A stretch of 47,981 bases of DNA, taken from NCBI RefSeq assembly GCF_001482405.1, contig NZ_LPXO01000021.1, positions 1 through 47,981 on the forward strand. Reading direction: 5' to 3'. This DNA comes from Pseudoponticoccus marisrubri. GTDB taxonomy: Bacteria > Pseudomonadota > Alphaproteobacteria > Rhodobacterales > Rhodobacteraceae. Made by a program: the position numbers and the translations under genes. The notes below the pieces were generated by a model, which saw nothing but the letters and a program-made list of their open reading frames with translations, did no database searches and had not been told where the DNA came from. Of the stretch, positions 41,594 to 47,981 are shown piece after piece. Position 1 is the first letter of the stretch. Every line of letters starts with the position of its first letter.

Positions 41594-42580
41594 TCAGGCC
41601 TCGGCGTAGATGTCGGTCCAGAGCTCGTCGAGCGGCGGCTCGGGGCTCTCGCGCGAGAACTCGGCCGCGTCGTTGACGATGCCCTTGATCTCCTTGTCGA
41701 TGGCCTTGAGCCCGTCCTCGGTCATGTGTTTGCCCTGCAGCAGCAACTCGCGCACGTGGTCGATCGGATCGCGCTCCTCGCGCATCTTCTGGACCTCTTC
41801 GCGGGTGCGGTACTTGGCCGGGTCGGACATGGAATGGCCGCGATAGCGGTAGGTCTTGACCTCGAGGATGTAGGGCCCCTTGCCGGCCCGGCAGTGCTTG
41901 ATCGCCGTCGCGCCCGCATCGCGCACCGCCACCACGTCCATGCCGTCGACGATCTCGCCGGGGATGCCGAAGGCCTCGCCGCGGGTGTAGAGATCGGGGG
42001 TCGAGGTCGAACGCACCTGCGCGGTCCCCATGGCATACTGGTTGTTCTCGATCACGAAGACCACCGGCAGGTCCCAGAGCGCGGCCATGTTGAAGGTCTC
42101 GTAGACCTGGCCCTGGTTGGCCGCGCCGTCGCCGAAATAGGTGAATGTGACCCGGTCGGTGCCGCGATACTTGTCGGCAAAGGCCAGCCCCGCGCCCAGC
42201 GGCACGTTGGCGCCCACGATGCCGTGGCCGCCGTAGAAATCCTTCTCTTTCGAGAACATGTGCATCGAGCCGCCCTTGCCCTTGGAATAGCCGCCGATGC
42301 GGCCCGTCAGCTCGGCCATCACGCCCTTGGGGTCCATGCCGCAGGCCAGCATGTGGCCGTGGTCGCGATAGGTGGTGATGCGCTTGTCGCCCTCTTCGGC
42401 CACCGCTTCCAGCCCGACGACCACCGCCTCCTGTCCGATATAGAGATGGCAGAAGCCGCCGATCAGCCCCATGCCGTAGAGCTGGCCGGCCTTTTCCTCG
42501 AAGCGGCGGATCAGCAGCATGTCGCGATACCAGGCGGTCAGGTCCTCGCCCGAGACATTGGCCGGTTTGCGCGCTGCCAT
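41594..42580 (-). CDS. pdhA: Pyruvate dehydrogenase E1 alpha
   Basis: This 328-residue thiamine-diphosphate enzyme subunit has the TPP motif GDGAANQGQ (150-158) ending in NN at 179-180, the phosphorylation-loop-like RYRGHSMSDPAKYRT, and YRDHGHMLACG and GSMHMF around the active site. With PdhB it decarboxylates pyruvate and acetylates lipoate. GGGAGGGG lies six bases before the ATG. It follows ftsB by 91 bp holding an inverted repeat, and leads the pdhA-VOC-exported protein-pdhB-small gene-pdhC cluster. Confidence 0.95.
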   Translation of the reverse strand: MAARKPANVSGEDLTAWYRDMLLIRRFEEKAGQLYGMGLIGGFCHLYIGQEAVVVGLEAVAEEGDKRITTYRDHGHMLACGMDPKGVMAELTGRIGGYSKGKGGSMHMFSKEKDFYGGHGIVGANVPLGAGLAFADKYRGTDRVTFTYFGDGAANQGQVYETFNMAALWDLPVVFVIENNQYAMGTAQVRSTSTPDLYTRGEAFGIPGEIVDGMDVVAVRDAGATAIKHCRAGKGPYILEVKTYRYRGHSMSDPAKYRTREEVQKMREERDPIDHVRELLLQGKHMTEDGLKAIDKEIKGIVNDAAEFSRESPEPPLDELWTDIYAEA

Positions 42581-42597
42581 GGCGCCCCTCCCTGGGT

Positions 42598-42613
42598 CGT
42601 TTAGCGTTAAACG
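42598..42613. promoter_or_regulatory. Inverted repeat upstream of pdhA
   Basis: CGTTTAGCGTTAAACG has perfect 6 bp arms (CGTTTA/TAAACG) around GCGT. It lies 18 bp before the pdhA ATG, just upstream of the ribosome site, a position suited to a repressor. No regulator gene is adjacent. Confidence 0.5.
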
Positions 42614-42671
42614 TCTTTCGGGAAAGCGTACCCCGGCGCGGCGCGTCGGTAAAGGGCGGGCAATGCGCGGC

Positions 42672-42974
42672 TCAGTTCACCACAATCTCGTCCGAGCGCA
42701 CCATGCCCAGCACGTCGCGGGCCTGCTGGTCGAGCAGGTCGAGGTCGAGGAAATCATCCGACAGCCGGCGGGTCAGGTTCTCCATTCGGGCGACCTCGTC
42801 CTCGAGCCGGGACAGCTCTTCCGACAGGGCCTGGCCCTCGACCATGATCTCGGCGCGGCGGAACAGCCCGAAATCTCCCTGCACGGCGGCGAAGGTGAAA
42901 TAGGCGGTCAGGGTGAGCGTCACGGTGAAGAACACCAGGACGCCGAGTGTCGGACGCGAGCTGCGCGAAGTCAT
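42672..42974 (-). CDS. ftsB: Cell-division protein FtsB (DivIC family)
   Basis: The 100-residue protein has one transmembrane helix (about 10-30) followed by a coiled coil (about 38-70, EGQALSEELSRLEDEVARME) and a short globular tail (DQQARDVLGMVRSDEIV) typical of the alphaproteobacterial septum formation initiator. It works with FtsL and FtsQ in the divisome. GAGG lies about ten bases before the ATG. The order ftsB-pdhA is a conserved alphaproteobacterial neighbourhood. Confidence 0.9.
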   Translation of the reverse strand: MTSRSSRPTLGVLVFFTVTLTLTAYFTFAAVQGDFGLFRRAEIMVEGQALSEELSRLEDEVARMENLTRRLSDDFLDLDLLDQQARDVLGMVRSDEIVVN

Positions 42975-43161
42975 GCTGTCATTGCCTCGATGCCGCGCCT
43001 CTTGATTGGGCGCGCGTCGTCAATCTGTCACAGGACCGGGCCCGGCTCCAAGCCGGCGAATCGCCCGCCCGGGCAAAGAATTTCACGGCGTTGCATTCCT
43101 GCCGAATCGCGCCATAACGGTGCGCAAGACCGCCGCCGCCGCCATCCCGGAGCCCGCGCCC

Positions 43162-44190
43162 ATGCAGACCCGCCGCGCCCTGCACAGACCCGTCGCGCTG
43201 CTTGCGCTCTGCCTGCTGCTGGCGGCCTGCGCGGCGCGCGGCGCGCTGGACCTCGTGCCCGGTGCCACGGCGCCGGGAGCCGCGGTGCAGACCGTCTTCG
43301 TGGCCTCCAACCGCAAGCCGGCCGCGCAGGGCACGTTCGGGCTGTTCGACCAGGATTTCGGCGAGACGCGCGATGCGACGCTGCGCTTTGCCCGGGTCGA
43401 CATCTCGATCCCGCCGGTGCACCGGGCCGGCGTGATCGAATGGCCGCATTCCGAGCCGCCCGATGCCGAAAACCATTTCGTGGCCCGCAAGGAAAAGCGC
43501 TATGACGGCGCGACCGGGTTCCTGCGCGATCTCGACCGCGCGGCGCCGCGCGGTGCGCAGGAGGTGCTGCTCTTCGTGCACGGTTTCAACGTCAACAATG
43601 CCGAGGCGGTCTACCGGCTGGCGCAGATCGCGCATGATTTCGACGCGCAGATCCCCGCCGTGGCCTATTCCTGGCCCTCGGCCGGCAGCCCGCGCGGCTA
43701 TGCCTATGACCGCGACAGCGTGATCTTCTCGCGCGACGGGCTCGAGTCGCTGCTGACCGAGCTGACCGGGCAGGGGCGGCGCGTGCTGATCGTGGCGCAT
43801 TCCATGGGCAGCCAGCTGGTGATGGAGGTGCTGCGCCAGATGTCGATCTCGGGACAGGGGCACATCCTGCGGCAGGTCTCGGGCGTGGCGCTGATCAGCC
43901 CCGATATCGACGAGGACGTGTTCCGCCGTCAGGCCAGCCGCATCGCGCCCTTCCCGCAGCCCTTCATGCTGATGGTGTCGTCGCGCGACCGGGCGCTGAA
44001 CCTGTCGGCCTACCTGACCGGCAAGCCCTCGCGGCTGGGCTCGATCCGCGACCCCGAGCGGTTGTCGGACCTGCCGGTCGAGGTGATCGACCTCAGCAAT
44101 ATCCGGGGCGGCGACCGGTCGGGGCACAGCACCGCCTTCACCGCCCCCGCCGCGATCGAGATCCTGCGCGACCTGTCGACCGGCGGCTAG
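43162..44190 (+). CDS. DUF900 alpha/beta-hydrolase lipoprotein
   Basis: The 342-residue protein begins with a lipoprotein signal (LALCLLLAAC, lipid-modified Cys23). The hydrolase core includes FVHGFNV (oxyanion region, about 139-145), SWPSAGSPRGYAYDRDS, and AHSMGSQ with nucleophile Ser214; the family is DUF900 (PF05990), predicted esterases or lipases of unknown substrate. The ATG at 43162 is chosen for the lipobox; the frame is open upstream but lacks a signal there. It is convergent with pgk, with only four bases between the two stop codons. Confidence 0.88.
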   Translation: MQTRRALHRPVALLALCLLLAACAARGALDLVPGATAPGAAVQTVFVASNRKPAAQGTFGLFDQDFGETRDATLRFARVDISIPPVHRAGVIEWPHSEPPDAENHFVARKEKRYDGATGFLRDLDRAAPRGAQEVLLFVHGFNVNNAEAVYRLAQIAHDFDAQIPAVAYSWPSAGSPRGYAYDRDSVIFSRDGLESLLTELTGQGRRVLIVAHSMGSQLVMEVLRQMSISGQGHILRQVSGVALISPDIDEDVFRRQASRIAPFPQPFMLMVSSRDRALNLSAYLTGKPSRLGSIRDPERLSDLPVEVIDLSNIRGGDRSGHSTAFTAPAAIEILRDLSTGG

Positions 44191-44194
44191 AGCC

Positions 44195-45382
44195 TTAGCC
44201 CAGGGCCGCCACGCCGGGCAGGGTCTTGCCTTCCATCCATTCCAGGAAGGCGCCGCCCGCGGTCGAAATATACGAGAAATCCGACGCCGCGCCGGCCTTG
44301 TTCAGCGCCGCCACCGTGTCGCCGCCGCCGGCGACCGAAACCAGCTTGCCCTCGGCGCTGCGCTGCGCGGCATAGGCGGCCGCGGCATTGGTGGCCGCAT
44401 CGAAGGGTGCGATCTCGAAGGCGCCGAGCGGGCCGTTCCAGATCAGCGTCCGGGCGCGGGTGATGGCCTCCTTGACGGCCGCGACCGCCTGCGGCCCGGC
44501 ATCGAGGATCATCGCGTCGGCGGGGCAGTCCGCGGCGGCCACCGTCTCGTTCGCGGCGCCTTCCTTGAACTCGCGCGCGACCACCACGTCGGCCGGCAGA
44601 AGAATTTCGCAGCCCGCTGCCTCGGCCTTCTTCAGGATCTCCTGCGCGGTGCCGGTCATGTCATGTTCGCAGAGGGACTTGCCCACGTCGATGCCCTGCG
44701 CGGCGAGGAAGGTGTTGGCCATGCCGCCGCCGATCACCAGCATGTTGACGCGGGTCACGAGGTTGCCCAGCAGGTCCAGCTTGGTCGAGACCTTGGCGCC
44801 GCCCACCACCGCCAGAACCGGGCGGTCGGGATTGCCGAGCGCGCTTTCCAGCGCCTGCAGCTCGGCCTGCATCAGCCGGCCCGCGCAGGCCGGCAGCAGC
44901 TGGGCCAGCGCCTCGGTCGAGGCATGGGCGCGGTGCGCGGCCGAGAAGGCGTCGTTGCAATAGACATCCCCCAGCGCCGCCATGCCGCGCGCCAGCTCGG
45001 GGTCGTTCTTTTCCTCGCCCTTGTGGAAGCGGGTGTTCTCCAGCAGCACGATCTGGCCCTCGGCCGCCGCCTCGATCGCGGCCGCGGCCGCCGGGCCGAT
45101 GCAATCGGCGGCAAAGACCACCTGTGCGCCCAGCACGTCTTCCAGCGCGGGGATCAGCATCTGCAGGCTCATGTCGTCGCGCCGCTCGCCCTTGGGGCGG
45201 CCGAAATGCGCCAGCAGGATCGGCTTGCCGCCGCGGTCGAGAATGTCCTGCACGGTGGCCGCGATGCGTTCGATCCGCGTCGCGTCGGTGACCCGGCCGT
45301 CCTCCACGGGGACGTTGATATCGACCCGCGTGAGCACCCGCTTGCCGTCCAGATCCATCTCGTCGAGGGTTTTCCAGGCCAT
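44195..45382 (-). CDS. pgk: Phosphoglycerate kinase
   Basis: This 395-residue glycolytic enzyme transfers phosphate between 1,3-bisphosphoglycerate and ADP. Motifs are RVDINVPV and [11 protein letters not shown] at the substrate side, [26 protein letters not shown] and the ATP-binding NGPLGAFEI and GGGDTVAAL near the C-terminus. GGGAGAG lies four bases before the ATG. It is divergent from the cyclophilin genes. Standard length. It is not near the arsenic-associated GAPDH. Confidence 0.95.
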   Translation of the reverse strand: MAWKTLDEMDLDGKRVLTRVDINVPVEDGRVTDATRIERIAATVQDILDRGGKPILLAHFGRPKGERRDDMSLQMLIPALEDVLGAQVVFAADCIGPAAAAAIEAAAEGQIVLLENTRFHKGEEKNDPELARGMAALGDVYCNDAFSAAHRAHASTEALAQLLPACAGRLMQAELQALESALGNPDRPVLAVVGGAKVSTKLDLLGNLVTRVNMLVIGGGMANTFLAAQGIDVGKSLCEHDMTGTAQEILKKAEAAGCEILLPADVVVAREFKEGAANETVAAADCPADAMILDAGPQAVAAVKEAITRARTLIWNGPLGAFEIAPFDAATNAAAAYAAQRSAEGKLVSVAGGGDTVAALNKAGAASDFSYISTAGGAFLEWMEGKTLPGVAALG

Positions 45383-45505
45383 TTCACTCTCCCATGCCGT
45401 GGTCCTGCGTGGTCTGCCCGCTTCGCGCGGTGCCGTCAACGGCGACTTGGCATTGCGCGCCGCGCAGGCTAACTCTCTCGAAACGCATATGACACGGAGT
45501 GGACC

Positions 45506-46015
45506 ATGGCCGAGATCAAGGATCCGGAGAACACCATCCTGATGGAACTGAAGGACGGCACCGTCACGATCGAGCTTCTGCCCGACGTGGCGCCCAAGCA
45601 TGTCGAGCGCATGAAGACGCTGGCCCGCGCCGGGAAATATGACGGCGTGGTGTTCCACCGCGTGATCGACGGTTTCATGGCGCAGACCGGCGACGTGGCG
45701 CATGGCAATGCCGATAGCGACGGCTTCAACCTGCGCCGCGCGGGCACCGGCGGCTCTGACATGCCCGACCTGCCGGCCGAGTTTTCGAAGCTGCCGCATG
45801 ACCGCGGCACGATCGGCGCGGCGCGCAGCCAGAACCCCAACTCGGCCAACTCGCAGTTCTTCATCAATTTCAAGGAGAACGGCTTTCTCAACGGGCAGTA
45901 CACGGTCTATGGCCGCGTGATCTCGGGGATGGAGCATGTCGACGCGATCACCCGCGGCGAGCCGCCCGCCAATCCCGACAAGATGATCAGCGTCAAGGTG
46001 GCCGCCGATGCGTGA
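45506..46015 (+). CDS. ppiB: Cytoplasmic cyclophilin-type peptidyl-prolyl isomerase
   Basis: The 169-residue cyclophilin has no signal peptide. The proline-isomerase core is present: [31 protein letters not shown] and [15 protein letters not shown]; the active-site Arg lies in FHRVI. ACGGAGTGG precedes the ATG. Its last eight bases overlap the start of the exported cyclophilin, so two related isomerases for two compartments are translated together. Confidence 0.93.
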   Translation: MAEIKDPENTILMELKDGTVTIELLPDVAPKHVERMKTLARAGKYDGVVFHRVIDGFMAQTGDVAHGNADSDGFNLRRAGTGGSDMPDLPAEFSKLPHDRGTIGAARSQNPNSANSQFFINFKENGFLNGQYTVYGRVISGMEHVDAITRGEPPANPDKMISVKVAADA

Positions 46016-46586
46016 GCTGGCACTGGCCCTGACCCTGCTGGCCGCCCCCGCCGCGGCCAGCGAGATCGAGATCACCGTCGCCGGCGCCGATGGCGAGAAG
46101 GGCACCGTCACGGTCGACCTGCTGGAGGACGTGGCGCCGGCCCATGTGGACCGGATCACCACGCTGGCGCGCGAGGGCGCCTATGACGACGTGGTCTTTC
46201 ACCGCGTGATCGACGGCTTCATGGCCCAGACCGGCGACGTGCAGTTTGGCAAGCTGGGCGGCAACATGCGCCGCGCCGGCACCGGCGGCTCGGACGGCCC
46301 GGACCTGGAGGCCGAGTTCTCGGACGAGCCCTTCGCGCGCGGCGTGGTGGGCATGGCCCGCTCGCGCAGCCCCGACAGCGCGAACTCGCAGTTCTTCATC
46401 ATGTTCGCGCCTGCCCCGCATCTGAACGGCCAGTACACCGTGGTCGGACGGGTGACCGAGGGCATGGAGGTGGTCGACGCCATCAAGCGCGGCGAAGGCC
46501 CCAACGGCGCCGTTCTGGGCGAGCCCGACCGCATGGCCGCGGTCCGCGTGATCGAGGACGACACGGCCGAGACGCCGGCGGATTGA
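46008..46586 (+). CDS. Exported cyclophilin-type peptidyl-prolyl isomerase
   Basis: This 192-residue protein has a short signal peptide ([14 protein letters not shown], cleavage near 17) and a cyclophilin domain close to that of the preceding gene ([15 protein letters not shown] and [28 protein letters not shown]). It should act on proteins in the periplasm. A possible ribosome site (AAGGTGG) lies inside the upstream gene, nine bases before the ATG. The pair probably arose by tandem duplication. Confidence 0.92.
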   Translation: MRELALALTLLAAPAAASEIEITVAGADGEKGTVTVDLLEDVAPAHVDRITTLAREGAYDDVVFHRVIDGFMAQTGDVQFGKLGGNMRRAGTGGSDGPDLEAEFSDEPFARGVVGMARSRSPDSANSQFFIMFAPAPHLNGQYTVVGRVTEGMEVVDAIKRGEGPNGAVLGEPDRMAAVRVIEDDTAETPAD

Positions 46587-46681
46587 GCGCGCCGCGCCGG
46601 TCACGTCCCCGTCATGGGGGCTGTGCAGGGCGCGATTCGGCGGGCAAGCTTCTTCCACGTCATGTTGGGAGGAGCCTGTCC

Positions 46682-47647
46682 ATGAGACCGTTCATCGCCA
46701 TGCTTGCCGCGCTTGCCCTTGCGAGCGCGGCAGCTGCCACCCCGGAGCGCTGGAAATCCGAGTGGCCGCAGACCGATTTCCAGACCACCACGATCGAGGA
46801 CTGGGGCGAGATCATCTCGGGCGGGCCGCCCAAGGACGGCATCCCCGCGCTCAGCGATCCGCAATTCCTGCAGGCCGGGCAGGAAAGCCGCATCGGCGGG
46901 ACCGAGCCGGTCATCACGGTCGAGATCGAGGGCGCCACGCCGCGCGCCTACCCGATCCGCTACCTGACCTGGCACGAGATCGTCAACGACACGGTGGGCG
47001 GCGTGCCCGTAGCGGTGACCTTCTGCCCGCTCTGCAACTCGGCCCTGACCTTCGACCGGCGCGTGCAGGGACGGGTGCTGAGCTTCGGCGTCTCGGGCAA
47101 GCTGCGCAATTCCGACATGATCATGTATGACCGCGAGACCGAGAGCTGGTGGCAGCAGGCCGTGGGCGAGGGCATCGTGGGTGAGATGACAGGGGTGGAG
47201 CTGGACCTGCTGCCCAGCTGGATGGAAAGCTGGGACATGTTCCGCCAGCGCAACCCCGACGGGCTGGTCATGGCCGAGCCGTCCTGGAACCGCTCCTACG
47301 GGACCAACCCCTATCGCAACTATGACAGCTCGCGCCGGCCCTTCCTCTATTCGGGCGAGATGCCGCCCCACGGAATCCCGCCGCTGGTGCGTGTGGTGCG
47401 CGTGGGCGACCGCGCCTGGCCGATGACGCGGCTGGCCGACGAGACCGAGGTGACCGAGGCCGGCGTGACGATCCGCTGGGCGCCGGGACAGGCCTCGGCG
47501 CTGGATGCCGGCACAATCGCCCGGGGCCGCGACGTGGGCGCGGTGCGGGTGCGCGACGCCTCGGGCGCGGACCTGCCGCATGACGTGATGTTCGCCTTCG
47601 CCTTCCACGCCTTCTGGCCGGACGGCACATGGATGCTGGGACAATAG
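46682..47647 (+). CDS. DUF3179-domain exported protein
   Basis: The 321-residue protein has a signal peptide (PFIAMLAALALASAAAA, cleavage near 19). The DUF3179 signature FCPLCNSALTFDR (about residues 117-129) with its Cys pair is complete, as is WWQQAVGEGIVGEMTG. The domain is of unknown function, found in exported bacterial proteins. GGGAGGAG lies seven bases before the ATG. It starts 95 bp after the cyclophilins and is probably a separate unit. Confidence 0.88.
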   Translation: MRPFIAMLAALALASAAAATPERWKSEWPQTDFQTTTIEDWGEIISGGPPKDGIPALSDPQFLQAGQESRIGGTEPVITVEIEGATPRAYPIRYLTWHEIVNDTVGGVPVAVTFCPLCNSALTFDRRVQGRVLSFGVSGKLRNSDMIMYDRETESWWQQAVGEGIVGEMTGVELDLLPSWMESWDMFRQRNPDGLVMAEPSWNRSYGTNPYRNYDSSRRPFLYSGEMPPHGIPPLVRVVRVGDRAWPMTRLADETEVTEAGVTIRWAPGQASALDAGTIARGRDVGAVRVRDASGADLPHDVMFAFAFHAFWPDGTWMLGQ

Positions 47648-47965
47648 ATCGGCGGGCGGTCGCGCGTGCCGGGCGGGGGCAGGGGGCGCTGATTGGCCTT
47701 TATTTGCATTCACCCAAGCCGGTGCTGGACTCTAGGGAGGCGTGCTGATGCCGGGATAAGTGCATTGCGTGGTGCGCGCACTCGCCGCCCAGCAAACCCT
47801 TGCATCTCTCAGCGCTACCGCTTTCTCGGGCGCATGGTGAAGCGTGTCCTCCTCCATAAGGGCGATTCGATCTACGACACTCTGAACTTATGCGGTGGAC
47901 GCCCCCACCCAAAAGCATCTCGTATGCCATGATGGTTCCGTGGGAACCAAGTGGAGGGCACACCG
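47648..47965. other. AT-richer intergenic segment, possible edge of a mobile or foreign element
   Basis: No gene is supported in these 318 bp. A good ribosome site (GGGAGG at 47735-47740) is followed by ATG CCG GGA TAA, a three-codon frame that looks like a gene start cut off by a stop. Composition is more AT-rich from about 47700. The palindrome TGGTTCC-GTG-GGAACCA (47933-47949) lies just before the next start. No transposase or terminal repeats can be shown. Confidence 0.45.
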
Positions 47966-47981
47966 ATGACAACGAAGATCA
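47966..47981 (+). CDS. First codons of a gene cut by the window edge
   Basis: ATG at 47966 reads Met-Thr-Thr-Lys-Ile and is preceded by GGAGGG eight bases upstream, a strong ribosome site. Nothing can be said of its function. The preceding dyad at 47933-47949 may regulate it. Confidence 0.4.

Noticed and set aside
47700-47972. 90-codon minus-strand frame at the right edge
   Set aside because: No domain, its start is antisense to the strong ribosome site of the truncated plus-strand gene, and it has no conserved features that I recognise.
1-47981. Search for tRNA, rRNA and riboswitches
   Set aside because: No cloverleaf with TTCGA-type arm and acceptor, no rRNA segments, and no known riboswitch core could be seen by eye; a covariance-model search would be decisive.

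Overview
The window is chromosomal DNA of very high GC content from an alphaproteobacterium, most likely a marine Rhodobacteraceae (Roseobacter-type) species. Supporting signs are the ftsB-pdhA-pdhB-pdhC order with a lipoyl domain on E1 beta, a TRAP transporter, a frc-type fructose ABC operon with a ROK regulator, two dimethylglycine-dehydrogenase-like proteins, a type I secreted RTX protein ending in a Hint domain, a CtrA-type box, and a GCCTCCGGCGGGAGTATTT-type intergenic repeat. No rRNA, tRNA, CRISPR array, prophage or intact insertion sequence was found.

Layout. 1-3782: 5' end of acetyl-CoA synthetase, divergent from a dctPQM TRAP operon. 3799-4755: zinc-ribbon/HExxH protein. 4926-8081: arsenate operon made of an in-frame ArsR-ArsC protein, a GAPDH and ArsJ. 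8160-14696: fructose locus, with frcBCA on the plus strand and a ROK regulator, a class-I-aldolase-like TIM barrel and a PfkB kinase on the minus strand. 14942-15664: a lone AT-richer gene that looks acquired. 15894-18630: a translationally coupled CHAD/ParA/CYTH operon, the most suggestive unknown system here. 18631-19618: about 1 kb with no convincing gene but several RNA-like structures. 19619-22843: large secreted RTX/Hint protein. 23130-30544: MobA-like nucleotidyltransferase, two DMGDH-like proteins, a DUF2254 membrane protein and a small secreted Cys-rich peptide behind a CtrA box. 30627-37526: HisKA_2 sensor kinase, CorC/HlyC-type CBS protein, xerD, an exported protein, a 49-residue membrane protein, and aroK-aroB. 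37559-42974: pyruvate dehydrogenase cluster and ftsB. 43162-47647: DUF900 lipoprotein hydrolase, pgk, paired cytoplasmic and exported cyclophilins, and a DUF3179 protein. 47648-47981: AT-richer DNA with the first codons of a gene cut by the window edge.

How the genes work together. The ars operon has every part of the route in which arsenate is used by GAPDH to form 1-arseno-3-phosphoglycerate, which ArsJ exports, plus a thioredoxin-type arsenate reductase under ArsR control. The frc locus imports fructose or a related sugar; the kinase/aldolase pair beside it suggests phosphorylation followed by C-C cleavage. CHAD and CYTH domains are linked to polyphosphate, and ParA-type ATPases position cargo, so their coupling suggests a polyphosphate-granule positioning and turnover module. 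The pdh cluster supplies acetyl-CoA. Several operons carry strong GC-rich hairpins just after the binding-protein gene, which probably set expression ratios.
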